Shown piece after piece: positions 13,305-24,997 of a DNA stretch of 64,000 nucleotides. The translations under genes and the position numbers were made by a program. Each line of letters starts with the position of its first letter. Position 1 is the first letter of the stretch. Under the pieces are notes generated by a model, which saw only the letters and a list, made by a program, of their open reading frames with translations, ran no database searches and had not been told where the DNA came from. This DNA comes from Amphibalanus amphitrite (taxonomy: Eukaryota; Arthropoda; Thecostraca; Balanomorpha; Balanidae): NCBI RefSeq assembly GCF_019059575.1, contig NW_024882890.1:104819-168818 (forward strand), given 5' to 3'.

Positions 13305-13870
13305 GACTAACGGAGCGAGCGAGAGGGTGGGCCTTGCACGTGCGAAATTGCGAGGGGGTACCTCCAACTGACTTGTGCACGGCACCTTACTAACCGGTCT
13401 CTAGCGATGTGCCAAATTTGAGCACAATCGGCCCAGCCGTTCTCGAGATCTGGAAGCGGCACCCTGCACGTGCGCACGTGCAAAATGGGTCCCAACTGAC
13501 TTGTGCACGGCACCCTACTAACTGCTCCGTAACCGTGTACCAAATTTGAGCGCAATCGGTCCAGCCGTTCTCGAGATCTGGAAACGACCCCTGCACGTGC
13601 GCACGTGCAGCAGCACCCCAACTCTGGCACATGGATATGCATTGCCTAGTGGGTGCCTACCTACATGCCAACTCTCAGCGCAATCGGCCCAGTAGTTACC
13701 GAGATATTGCAACAATTACAAAAGTGACACCTCTTCGTTTTGCACGTGGCACGTGCATAAGGGGTCACCCACATGCATCGGGAATAGTGCAATACTTGGT
13801 AGAAGGAATGGAGCTACCCTACAAAAATTACCGCATGTAAATCGGTCAAGTGGTTGCTGAGATATAAGCC
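13305..13870. repeat. Tandem module array with paired CACGTG palindromes
   Basis: About four modules with a period near 127-150 bp. Each carries a GCACGTGC core at 13336, 13466, 13593 and 13742, doubled in the last three. Between cores, adjacent modules share a line beginning CCAAATTTGAGCGCAATCGG and continuing CCAGCCGTTCTCGAGATCTGG. The later modules are more diverged (GTAGTTACCGAGATATTG, GTGGTTGCTGAGATATAAG). A similar phrase (ACCAAATTTCAGATCGATAC) occurs inside the CTAA element near 42909. No open frame of known type is present. It looks like an internally repeated non-autonomous element with unclear ends. Confidence 0.75.
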
Positions 13871-13925
13871 TCGCAAAAGCGTGACCACGGCCGGCCGGCC
13901 GGCCGCTCATACTCAGAAATTTCCG

Positions 13926-14794
13926 TTAAAGGTAGTGTGCCACCTTTGAAAGATTTCCCGTTTTATTTTTCCTAGGATAAGAAGCTTCTGTTTTTACCTA
14001 ATATCGCAAAAAAAATCAAAAATGGGCCTGGAATAGTGCCTTTTTCGCCTAAAAGTTTATCGGTTTTTAGATATGTATAACAACTGTAGTGGGCTCACCT
14101 GCAAACAGGCGTCGGGCAACAATCGCGAATGCGGCGCACTTGTGACAATAAGCAAAGGTCATTATAGTGTTACGACCATACGACGTACGGGAATGAGTTA
14201 TCAGCTGTCTAATCGTAGACAACACAATGTCGAGCCTTAAACTGTAAGCCTGTATTGGTATTGTTTCTTAAATTTGGCTGTCGAACATTAATTTGTGGTT
14301 TGAAATATGATTTTATGTAAAATAATTGATATGAAACAGCCGTCTCTTAAGTTATGACCCCATTACACCACACGCAAGTGGCAGAAATGACAATGATCAG
14401 CTGACGCATTTTTCTTGGCCGAAGTCAGAGCGCGCGGCCCGACGCACCACGCGTATTTGGAAATTCCGACCTCGACGAGCATCAGAAGCCACCTAACAGG
14501 CGTGTTCGAAACCGCAGGAGATGATGATGAACGGGTTTATCGAAACTTGATTGGATGAGCCTATCGGTAATAGCGATTTTAGTGTGTGCATTTATTGTTC
14601 ATAGTAGTGTGAAATGTGGTTGGGGTACGACCGACAACCCGTCGGGGCGAATTTCGCACTGGGGTACTCAAAATTTGAAGAATTTAAGACGTTTCCATAA
14701 GTTTTGAAGGTATGGATAAGTTCTAAAAATCCGGTTCTCCTTATCCGGGTCATTAACTCCATATGGTCCAAGAAAGCTGGCACACTACCTTTAA
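13926..14794. mobile_element. Non-autonomous TTAA element, 0.87 kb (no G-run caps)
   Basis: TTAA at 13926-13929 is followed by AGGTAGTGTGCCA. The exact reverse complement TGGCACACTACCT (14778-14790) precedes TTAA at 14791-14794. The match extends a few more bases with one mismatch. The interior has no recognisable transposase. The 4-bp TTAA duplication fits piggyBac-type mobilisation, but the terminal sequence differs from the G-run-capped family elsewhere in the window. Confidence 0.8.
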
Positions 14795-16042
14795 TCTAAG
14801 GAAAGACTACGCTCGCTTCGCTCGCTCCGTAATAAACATTTCTCAGACGTGCCACTTTCCTGATCATCTGCTGACTATCCATACTCGTAGGTCACCGCTC
14901 ACTCGTCTGACTCAGTGCCGCCGCCCGGCCCTTTCGATCCGCCTGTGATCCGCAGTGCTCGCAGCTCGTTTCCGGCCTATTTCAGCGGCCGGTGCCCATT
15001 GGAGGCGCTCGATGGGTGACGCTGTCTGGCCGTCTAATTGGACTACTGGTCAGGTCCAGCGCTAGCCTAACTAACGAGCAGCCGCGATCCACCGAGCCCA
15101 TTGTATGGGACGGTGAGTTACTGCGGCGACAAAAGGGCCGGCCACTGCCGGACGTGCTATGTGAGGTTGGACGTTATTTATTTATACAAGTGAAGATGCG
15201 CTCCATAGCGATCAGCCCAGCAGTGACTACTAGTGCTGAGGCAATAACAGGAATCATTGTTTTGCTTTTTGCTCGTGGCGATTTCTTAAATATTATCGTA
15301 TCTACCCCACCCATACATCCCGCCTAATTCATGCACTCGAGTCTGAAGTTGGCAGTAGGGCTGGTTTCATACCCCTTCATTTCAAATGTTCCGCTCTGTT
15401 GTATTATGTAACAGCATTTTCTTCCACACTAACGAGAAAGCCGCAGGCTCAGTGACAATCTGTGCCGGTCATATATGGATGTTTCTGGAACATATAAAAG
15501 TAATAGCGGTAGGGATTTCCATGAATCCCATACAAACCGCCCGCTAATTCATTAGCGTCCGCACGCCTGGCGTGCTCAAAGGACGTGCCAGGGGGATTTG
15601 CTTCGTGCCTTATATTTAGATACTATAGCCGGCTGTCCTCGCCGACCATTTAAAACAAAGTCATTAGCGTTTAGCACCGTTTGACCCCTGACCCCATCTG
15701 GAGGTGGTGGCCATTCCGTCGGCGCCGCACCCATTGGCCCACATTCGACCGCTGGGCATGAGTTACATCATACCGCTAATGTGGCCGCGGAGCGAGGTGC
15801 GTGGCCGGCCGTTCTGTATGGTCAGCCGGCGGCCGGCCCGGCCCTCCGACCGTGTACGTTTGGCGGCTTCACGAGCGGGCCACAGCTCGACCCGTAATGA
15901 TCCGGTCCGGTGACCCCACCGCCGGGTCACGGGACGTGCGGACTAGTTACACACGCGCCGGTGAGCTGTTCGCCAGGCGTGGTCTCAGAGGCGGTGAGGC
16001 CAGGTGGAGTCGTGCGTGGTTTGCGGGATTGCAGAGGGAGAT
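14795..16042. other. Non-coding stretch, no gene seen
   Basis: Mixed-composition DNA with no supported gene, RNA or complete mobile element. Confidence 0.5.
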
Positions 16043-16045
16043 ATA

Positions 16046-16501
16046 GGGCCTGTTCCAGCGCCTCCAGTAGAAATTCTTGACTGGAGGCTCTACCAGAGGT
16101 TTCACTGGAGGCGCTGGAACGCAATCTGGAGATTTCTGGAGATTGGCATCACAGATACCAAAAGAATGTCGATTGTTCTCTCTTGAAATGCAAAATTTGT
16201 TTTCAATTTTATTAAGAAAGATTAACAAAATTATAGCAATGTAATTTTCTTTACATTCAAGTTGTAAAATAATCAGTCAAAAGTCCTTTGTTTACATTCG
16301 TGATTGTCATATGTGCGCCATAATTGTAGACCAGAGCCTCCAGAGAAATTTGGACCTCCCAACTCTCTGGAGGCTACTGGAGGTTTCTGGAGCTTTGGCG
16401 AGAGCTTTCTGGAGCTTTCTGGAGGCGCTGGAACGCTCTCTGGAGGATTCTAGAGCTTTCTGGAGCTTTCTGGAGGTTTCTGGAGGCGCTGGAACAGACC
16501 C
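16046..16501. mobile_element. MITE with GGGCCTGTTCCAGCG ends
   Basis: The left end GGGCCTGTTCCAGCGCCTCC is mirrored at the right end, which reads GGAGGCGCTGGAACAGACCC. One mismatch lies within the terminal repeat. ATA flanks both sides (16043-16045 and 16502-16504), a possible 3-bp target duplication. The right half is an array of short CTGGAGNTTTCTGG units. The GGGCCTGTT start and 3-bp duplication recall PIF/Harbinger MITEs, though TTA/TAA would be the typical target. No transposase is present. Confidence 0.75.
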
Positions 16502-16504
16502 ATA

Positions 16505-19093
16505 GGCTGCTGTCCACCGGCCACCGCCGTCTACTGTATGCAATATCACTATCATATACTGTCATACCACCGCTCTCATCTACTCTTCAGTCATCTTCTG
16601 CCATCCATTGTCGTCACCGACCATCCGCCCAAGTCCAACGTCGTCCACTATCATTCCACCATCGTCCACCGTGTCATTCCACGGCCGTCCACCGTCGTCC
16701 ACCCCAGCTGCGGGTCGGTGGACCCCTTGCCATGACCCGCGGCTATTCTCGTGCCGGCGGCAGATGATCTGTTCTGATGTCGGGATCAGAGGCGCCGCCG
16801 ACAGCACCGGCCACCATTCGTCTGCCCGGCGGGCGGCCGGCGGACCGGTCTGGCAGTGTCGCCCCCGCCCCCGCCCTCGCCCCGCGGGCGGCTGTCAGAG
16901 GCCACAGGTGCGGGCTGTCCCCTCCGGGAGGCCAGCCAGACAGCCTGACCGGCGTCCCGCTGACAGGTCACGACGAGACAGGTCACGACGTGGTTGACAG
17001 CTCTGAGCTCGAAATGTGCCCTAATAAGCAATGCTGAAGTGCAATGAATGTTAGAGGATTTAAATCGGATAAGAAAGTCTCTAACTTTTTGTGAATTAAA
17101 TCCATCCACAAGTTTGGATCAGTTTTGCTATAGTTAGCTCCCTTGCTAGTTATTATTGAATTTATTCGACATCATTGCAGCGTAAGTCCATCAGTCGACC
17201 AGCCCTGGCAATGCAGCCCATCAGCCGTGCATGTGTCATCACCCTGCAGGCTGACGAGCATCTCTCGGCGGCGACAGGTCACATGATCCAACCGTGCCTC
17301 ATCGATTTGTCCCGTGTGGGTGTGGGTGCGTGCGCGGACCTCCGCCGGCGCCGGGCCCACTGTCTGACTGACGAGCGTCGGTCGGCCCGACGGCCAGTCT
17401 GTATCGACACAGCAGCACGCGATGTCGGCCGCCCCCGCCCCCGCCCCCGCCCCCGCCCCCGCCCCCGCCCCCGCCCCCGCCCCCGCCCCCGCCCCCGCCC
17501 AGATCATCTGCCGCCCTCGGACATAATCCACCGTCCGCCCGCCGAGAGCTGAGCGACTGAAATCGGGCTCAAACGAGCGCTAGTGAAACATATGTGGCGG
17601 TAAGAATCTCCTATCGACCAGGCGTGACGATATAGTATATGTAACTCTTTTGTTCGTCAAAGAGCAAAAATATGTCACCGATGGGCCGTCAGCAAATCAT
17701 TATATCACGTCATAACCACACCGACAGACAGACGCAGTTGCTGCGGCGGGATATGCGTTTCCGCCAGCGTAGCCGCAGGCAAATCGATCGTGACACGCTA
17801 CGACTGGAGCAGTGGACCGTGGTCTGTTGCCGCCTCCGGTGGGATGAGGACCTCTGGCCGGTCACCTGATAGTCCAGCTGGGGCAGGACACCACTGATCC
17901 CCTCTGATGACACGTCATCCGACACTACCGCCTTATCAGCGGCGCAGCCCACCTGCATTGATGGACGCTGCGCCTCCGGGCTCCTGGCTCGTTTGAGACA
18001 ATGATATGGGCTCTGTCCAGTCCATATAACTAGACGATGGATTATTACCGCGACGGGAGGACAGACTGGGATACAGACTGACTGCATCGGTGACTGATGG
18101 ACTGACAGACTGACGCGCTGTAGGATTCGATGACTACTAACGGACTGATGGACTGACTGACGGACTCGAGTAAGGGGGACGGAGGTAGGGAATGTCTGTC
18201 TGTCTGTAGCCAACCGCCGGACTCCCTATTGATGTTACCCTCACCGGTAGCGTGACAGCCACCGCTGCCCAAATCAAGGTTTTATTTCCAGATTAAGATG
18301 TAAATTAGTTTTGTGGTCTAACGTGGCTCTCGGCCACCAGTAGTCCAAACAAAGCTGTATGACAGCGGCGGTCGGCGGCAGCCGGTGGCAGCTCCGATTT
18401 CTTTCTGTGTGTGTTGTGAAATTATGCATGAATTAGCGTCGGCCAGTGGTCGGCAGATGGACATCAGGCCAGGTCTAGCTGTCGGAGCCAGTTGGAGTGA
18501 TGTCTGTCGAGACTGTGGAAGAGGCTTTGATGTGCGCCGGGGGAGGGAGCCCAGAGGGTGGGCCGGGAGGCGGCAGATGGGGTGGACGGGACGGCGGCAG
18601 ACGCCGGAGCCACCGGGAGCGGTCGGGGCGCTCACGCTGACCCAGTTGGTGTGGGAGAGGTGGGAGTCTGTGGTTCAGCCTTCACCCCCGAGACCGCCTC
18701 GCTGCGGACTGGCTGGTGAATGGCATTACTGAACCACAGGCACCGGCCACCGACGGTGGAGGCATTTTACAAACTACGGACGGCGGCTAGTCGATAGTTT
18801 CTGTTGACATATACATTAGCCAGTGGACAATCATAGCAAAAACGTGAAGCTGGTACGCGAAATGTCACCCAACTTTAAAAAAGATCCCAGAGCATATTTT
18901 TCGTGCTGGAAGGGAACAGAATAATCAGCTTTTCGCTATAATAAATAAGTGGCGCGCAGTATGTACAAAAAAGTGATTTCTCGTAGCATGTGGCTGTAAT
19001 GAGTTCTGAGGTCAAATGAGTACCACGAATGCCCATGATATCCAAATTCCCTATTTCCAAATAGCTGACGCCCCTGTCCCTATCTCTCTGCAG
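16505..19093. other. Non-coding stretch, no gene seen
   Basis: Contains the GCCCCC hexanucleotide tract at 17431-17500 and a loose GACTGATGGACTGA-type repeat at about 18050-18180. The last 20 bases form the polypyrimidine tract and acceptor of the BCL11 exon (CCCTATCTCTCTGCAG). No other gene is supported. Confidence 0.55.
17431..17500 (+). repeat. GCCCCC hexanucleotide repeat, about 11.7 copies
   Basis: Uninterrupted GCCCCC units run for 70 bp. The opposite strand is (GGGGGC)n, a sequence able to form G-quadruplexes. The long Gly-Ala and Pro-Arg frames across it are repeat artefacts. Confidence 0.95.
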
Positions 19094-19480
19094 CGCCGGA
19101 GCCGGCCAGTAACACGCAGACGTGCGGGATCTGCCAGCGGCACTTCCAGCTGTCCGACGTCATCCGGTTCGTGCAGCAGCGGGTGTTGGCCGGCTCTCCA
19201 GCCGTCACCGAACCCCTGGCGGCCAGTCCCCCGCCCGACCGGCCTGCCGACCAGCTCAACGGGCGCCGGCGGCCCAGCGGGGGCGCACGACGCCTGCTGA
19301 CATCTGTTGGCGACCGCGAGAAACTGCAGTTGAACGGCCTGTCGCCGACGCCGTCCGTCTCCAGTTTGTCCTCGAGGGAAGAGGAGAGCAGGAGAGAGCG
19401 GGAGGAGGAGAGCAGGAGAGAGAGGGAGGAGGAGGTGCAGAGGCGTCTGGTCGACGCTGGAGCCAACACCACCGACTCCG
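19094..19480 (+). CDS. BCL11 zinc-finger repressor, N-terminal exon (partial gene)
   Basis: This exon opens after the acceptor CCCTATCTCTCTGCAG and ends at the donor GTAAGT (19481). It enters after one base of a codon and leaves one base, which joins the exon at 30315 in frame to give Glu. It encodes about 128 residues. Near the start is TCGICQRHFQLSDVIRF, which aligns without gaps with [17 protein letters not shown] of vertebrate BCL11A, the N-terminal C2HC finger. The first two Cys are kept, but the residue aligned with the zinc-binding His is Gln and the last Cys is Gly, so the classical finger looks broken. A Pro-rich linker follows, then a charged stretch made by a 24-bp duplication (EEESRRER twice). 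The product is a nuclear DNA-binding repressor. The true first exon with the start codon is not identified; 2589-2633 is one candidate. Confidence 0.85.
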
Positions 19481-20752
19481 GTAAGTACAACGAAGGCAGC
19501 CCTCGGCAACTCGAATGGTGTTTGAGGATTCTCCGATGTAAACGCTCAGGGTTATGGAAACTTCTCGGACGTATTGCATGATTTCTCTCCGGATGATTGC
19601 TCTTATATTGATGCATGCATTTTCGCTGTTTTTATTGTTGTTGAATAGTCCTTTTTTATTGTGAAAGTTGCATGCTTGTGTTGTTTTATCGAAGTCACTG
19701 GCTAAATTAAATTGTCTGAAGCTATGTTTAGTAGTCTTGAAACGACAGTAGAGCATTCCCTACCAAATTTAATTTACATCTCCTTCGTAGTGTTGCTACA
19801 TGAAGCAGCCAACGACTGGGTGACAAAATGGGTCAGTCGGGGGCCATCCGTGGCGACAGGGCTCCCCGCCGCGTCCCGAATTGTCTCCCGTTCTGTGTGC
19901 GCTCACCGTGAGCAGTCCCCGTGAAGCGCCGCCGCGGAACGGCGCCAATTTTACAGCGCAAACACAATGCCCCTCACGGCTGGTAGGCTGGTGCCGCGCT
20001 CAGGTCCCGTGACCGGACCGTGACAGGATGAATTCAGCGGCTTGGACGGCGGTGACGCGGGCCGCCCGTCCGCCCAGACGGCCTTTCTCCGGCCTGAGGA
20101 GGCTTACATATACATATGCTCATAGCCGTAGTGTCGTGCGTACTACTGAGCGCGTCCTGGCGGGAGAGATGGGCTATTTTGCTGGTTTCTAGTCGGCGTA
20201 GTTTATTGCAATAAATTTTTTCCTGGTCTAGTGAACTCCACTTTTTTATTCGAAATCTAATTTCGATTCCCCATGAGAATTTCCACAACATACAAGTCCC
20301 ACCCACCGTCACACATTTTTCCACCGCACGGACGATTTTTTACCCTTAGCTACTCGTCACCAGTGTCACTACCTCTAGCTGGTCAGTAGCAGGCGTCAGC
20401 GAGCGTCACGGCGGGTTGTCTCTGGGTGTCTCTGGGTGTTTTTGGACATCACTGAGTGTCGCTAATGGGTGCGGTTCCGGAGATAGCCGCTGTCGGACCT
20501 CCCCCCCCCCCTCCCCCCCCCCTCCGGACAACCCTCCGGACACCCCCGTCGGCATCACGGCAGCTAATGGTTGGCTTCCGCTGGGCGGCCGCCGCTGAGA
20601 ATGGCTACTGTCTCCAGCCCTCTCCCTCTCCCTTCCCCTCTCTCATCTATCTGTCCACTCGCTTCTCTGATGTTGTCTTCCTCACACAGTTTCCTCTGAC
20701 GTCTTCCCACCCAATCCTCTCCCGTGTCCATGGCCGTCTCCTTATCCCTCTC

Positions 20753-20967
<215 letters not shown>

Positions 20968-21221
20968 CCCTTCCCATCTTCTTCACTGTCCCTCCCTGTT
21001 CCTTTCCCGTGCTCTCCAGTCTCGATGTCCACCGTTTCGTTTCGCCGTAGGTCTTCTGACCTGATTTGGTTGCTGGCTGCCTAGTAACAGATCATTTCTG
21101 ATGGAGACGAATCGGATCTGATAATCTGCGGTTTGACGATCATTAGGTAATTCCTACGAGTTGCGTTAGACGACAAATTTGGACCTGGGGTCTCTGCGTC
21201 CAGTGAGTCCTAGCTTAACCC

Positions 21222-22123
21222 TTAACCCTCGCCCGCACATGGGGGGTTGCCACCCCCCCAGGCAGTCTTTCTGCTCTGCACTCAACATTTTTAGAGCTAG
21301 AAGGCTGATTTTTCGTATAGCTGCTCGTCTATCCTTTCTTGATGTCCACTGAAAATTTCAAGTTTCTGTGATTTTTGGTTTCGGAGATATGACCTTGTTT
21401 TTCAGGTCATGTCATGACCCAAATGGCCAATTCTCAACATCTTGCGTTTGCCATGGGCCTTGTGAGCTTTTGACACCCTGATTTCGGCCTTTTTTGCCAG
21501 TCTCACCTCCCACCTATCATGGAACATGTTGTTCGACGATGTACAGGGGTCAAAGTCAGGGTCAAGGTCAACCTAGGTCATCTAAGATAATTGCGTTTTA
21601 GGCAAGCTGAATTTACTTTTTGTGAAGTTTTTTGACTGCATTTTTGGTAAAAGCTTCTTAGATCATGATTTCATGTGATATGGACCCAAAAAAAATCGGT
21701 GCACACATCAGTATACACACAGACACACACAGACATACAAACACATATATTTGACCTTGACCTAACTTGACCTGAAATGACCTCAGCAGCAAAATTCTGG
21801 TCGGATAGTGTGACAAAGAGGTTCTAGCTGGCTTGGCACCAGAAAACAGCATCGTCATTGGTATTTGATAAGCAGCGCACTTGATATCCAACGGTGACCC
21901 AAAACAGCAACATTTTTTAGTTTGACCTGACCTGGAAGGTCAATGACTGACCTGAGAAGGTAAAACTGGGTGTCATTGGATTCGTCTCTTCCCAAAGAAT
22001 CTTTTTGGTCTTTACTGCTAAGCTCTATCTCCAACAGGAACGAAATGGCGCGGGGGGGTGGCAACCCCCCCCCCCCCATGTGCGTTCTAGGATGGGAAAA
22101 TGGCATGTGCGGGCGAGGCTTAA
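21222..22123. mobile_element. Non-autonomous TTAA element E1 with G-run/C-run caps
   Basis: TTAA (21222-21225) precedes CCCTCGCCCGCACATG, then G6-TTGCCA-C7. At the other end G7-TGGCAA-C14 is followed by CATGTGCG, a 19-bp spacer (22085-22103), and CATGTGCGGGCGAGGC before TTAA (22120-22123). The right end therefore carries the inner part of the terminal repeat twice. The interior has several TGACCT/AGGTCA words and no open frame for a transposase. TTAA duplication, CCCT termini and asymmetric sub-terminal repeats match the piggyBac pattern. Confidence 0.85.
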
Positions 22124-23760
22124 ACTTAGGGGCTACAACACTTTTAATGTGCTAAAGCCTTGAATATAATACGTCGGACTGAAACATTCCCCGAACGGCC
22201 AGCGGGGTCGGCGGGTTCCGAGCGCGCGGAAGGGAGAGTCAAGGTCTGTCGGCCGCCGGTGCCGATCAGCTGGGCATATCGGCCAGCCCGGCCCGTGATT
22301 GATGACCCCGTGTGACCCTGGGTGACCAGCGCGGCCGCCATACATCACACGACCGCCAGCGGCTAATGATTTTATGAACCTGCGCCGCGCGGCTATCGTT
22401 CCGCTGCAGCACGCTTATGGAAATACGGTCGTGACAAGGAGAGAAACGCGAGCCCGCACGCCGAGACGCCATCACCGACAATTCATTAGAATCCCACGCA
22501 GTCGACTGTTACGCCAAGCTGGAGGTCGTGTTATGCAAGTGGCGATGAATATGAACGGGGCGCTAGCCATGAGGTCCGACGGAAAACGTTTCCTACTCGA
22601 CGCTCCTTCCCGAGACGGATTTCTCACGTCGGTTCATGGTTTGGGGATGACGGGGGTCCTGGAATATACATGAGCAAATGGAATGCTGTTTCCGTTTATT
22701 TTGTTATGTATGTCTACTGGCCAACGACTCAGGTTTCGCCCTGCTCTCGTAGTGCTGTGCTGAATGGTCTCGCTCGCCAAGGGCCGTGCGGCAGAGCAGC
22801 CGCCTGAAAGGATTGGGATATACTGTGCCGCAGTGCACGCTGGATAGTTGCCGACTCCTCCCCCAGATGGCAACACTAGCTGGCTCGGAGTGGAGACTGG
22901 CCTCTGTGCCCAGTCCCACGCAGTAGCGGCGGAACACCTTCAATTAAGGGGGGAGGGGGGGGGGGCACTGCCGACTTTTGGTCCCATTCTTTCCATGCAA
23001 CGCCCATAGGGCTAATGTTAAAATGGCAAAGTCAAAGGGAGGCACGGTGCCCCGGTGCCCTCCCCGTTCCGCCCCATATGTGCCCAGGCCGATACGTTCG
23101 CGGAATAAAGGTTTCTCAAGTGGTCTGGCACCTGAATTCATTCTCCTGACTTTGCTTACCCAATTTCGCATTTGTTGTGTCAGATTAAATGATTTTCCTG
23201 TGATCACCGTGAATTTTTTTCGAATACGGAGATCCGGCTTCTCTTCAGACGTTTAAGCAATTAACGGCCATCGCTTCTGACCAGCGCTGTTTTTGGTAAT
23301 TATTCTGTCATAATTACCTCGGCGGCAACCCTTTTTAATTTGAGGAGAGCTGCCCCCATGTTCGTCATTTATCACTCAGACTGAATGCGTAATAGGCCCT
23401 ACTCCAAATTAGACGGTACGGTTTCTGGTTTCTTCCGATTCATTATTTACGTATACAAGCAGTTGGCTAACTTGGCCGTCGTAGCCAAACGTCAGCAATT
23501 AATGACAATACCAATTTCCGCATTCCATTTAAATACAACTGCAAAAACACATAGCCAGTTCATCATTATCATCTTCTTTCGGCGGATTATCTTACCCATG
23601 TTCTGATGTACAATCAGCTCCAAACAGAGGACTCACACCACCGCCACCGGCGAAATCCGCCCCAACACCAGCTGCGTCGCCGGACGGAGTGGTGTGTCAC
23701 CAGTCGGAGCACCATTGGTGATGCTGGAGGCGTGTCCCCGGCTGTGCCACCCTCGGCCCC

Positions 23761-23761
<1 letters not shown>

Positions 23762-23804
<43 letters not shown>

Positions 23805-23806
23805 GC
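23762..23806 (+). repeat. (GGC)n trinucleotide repeat
   Basis: About 14 GGC units with one GGT interruption. It lies in the BCL11 intron, so the poly-Gly and poly-Pro frames are not taken as coding. Confidence 0.9.
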
Positions 23807-24950
23807 ACACTGGTCCATTTGCATGCTGGCGCCGTTAGTGACGGCCGGTGACGGGGCCGTCCGGCGCGCCCCCATACGGTCCACCTGGGGCGGCCCACAT
23901 GCAAATCGCGTCGTTGGCAACACTTGTGCGCCAACGACGACCGAGGTGGTGGCGATGACGAACCCTTCCGGCCGCACTTGTGGCCTCCCGAGGGGAGAGA
24001 TAAGGGGCGAGAGACGAGCCGGCGCTGCGAAATGAGCACCGGCGGCCGAAAAAAAGCGCTGGGAATTCACAATAACGCAGATTGAGACAAAGGGTGATGT
24101 GGGAGCGGAGTAACAGACAAAACAGCGGTGGGGTTGAACGCGCATTTGCTGTTGAAATGATCGCTGGGGAAGTAGTCCCCGGCGCCCCTTTCCTCCCCTG
24201 TCGAATCACTCAGTGCCGACAGAACGCCTGAGCTCCTTGCTGACAGCTAGTTAAGCCCAGCTCGGACTCTGATTCCCTCTGTCCGTCTCGTCCCACGGTT
24301 TTCGGTCCTCTCCGGTCGGCCGGCGTGGTCCGCCGGTCCGGTGACCTCTCTGGACGTCGGGTCAGCCGCGCCGCAGGCACCCATGGCTAACCCGGCCAGT
24401 GGTCGCGCCTGTCCATAATTTCCGAATAGGACGCGTCCATTTGACGTCTAAAAAATGGCGCGTAATGAGGCGGCGCGCGCCGCCGCGGCCGGGAGGTAAG
24501 GGTTAATGCCAGCGTGCCGCCGCCGTCGGCGTCACCGCCGGTTAATGGATGGAGCCGGAGATATTTTTACATCATTAAAGGGCCATCATCATTCATCAGT
24601 TGTCTCTCTGTGCGGTGGACGCCGGGCGGCGCGGGTGACAGTGGCGCTGGCCGCCGCGAGGCTCCCGAAACCCGGCACCACAACGGCCGCGCCCGCACAA
24701 AGCAGCGAGATTCTGAAAGGACTAGTTGGACTGGGGCGCAAAGAGAGAGGATTAACGAGAAAGGGAAAGTACGTACTTCCCATGGATATAAAAATAAATG
24801 GTTGATAATTTGATATTGTGTGTGCAAGTCCTGCCGAGTGAATGCAGCGACACTTATGGTTTCGGAGGGCCAGTATTTTTTACTCGCCGCGGAAAGGGTT
24901 GTCTAAGCGGCAGTTCTCGCGGCTCTGAGCCAGATGTCGGTACACAGTCT

Positions 24951-24997
24951 CACGTGTCCGGCCGGGGTCTGCACGTGCGATCACGTGCTGCCACGTG
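24951..24997. promoter_or_regulatory. Cluster of four CACGTG E-boxes in the BCL11 intron
   Basis: CACGTG occurs at 24951, 24972, 24982 and 24992, so the spacings are 21, 10 and 10 bp, close to whole helical turns. CACGTG is the palindromic site of bHLH and bHLH-PAS/ZIP factors (Myc/Max, USF, MITF, CLOCK/CYC families). All four would lie on one face of the DNA. Which factor binds cannot be told from the sequence. Confidence 0.6.

Noticed and set aside
21214-21230. TTAACCCTTAACCC resembling telomere repeat
   Set aside because: Only two units, at the border of a TTAA transposon; arthropod telomeres typically use TTAGG.
22940-22966. TTAAGGGGGGAGGGG as an end of a capped TTAA element
   Set aside because: No second TTAA end with inverted match and no C-run partner was found nearby.
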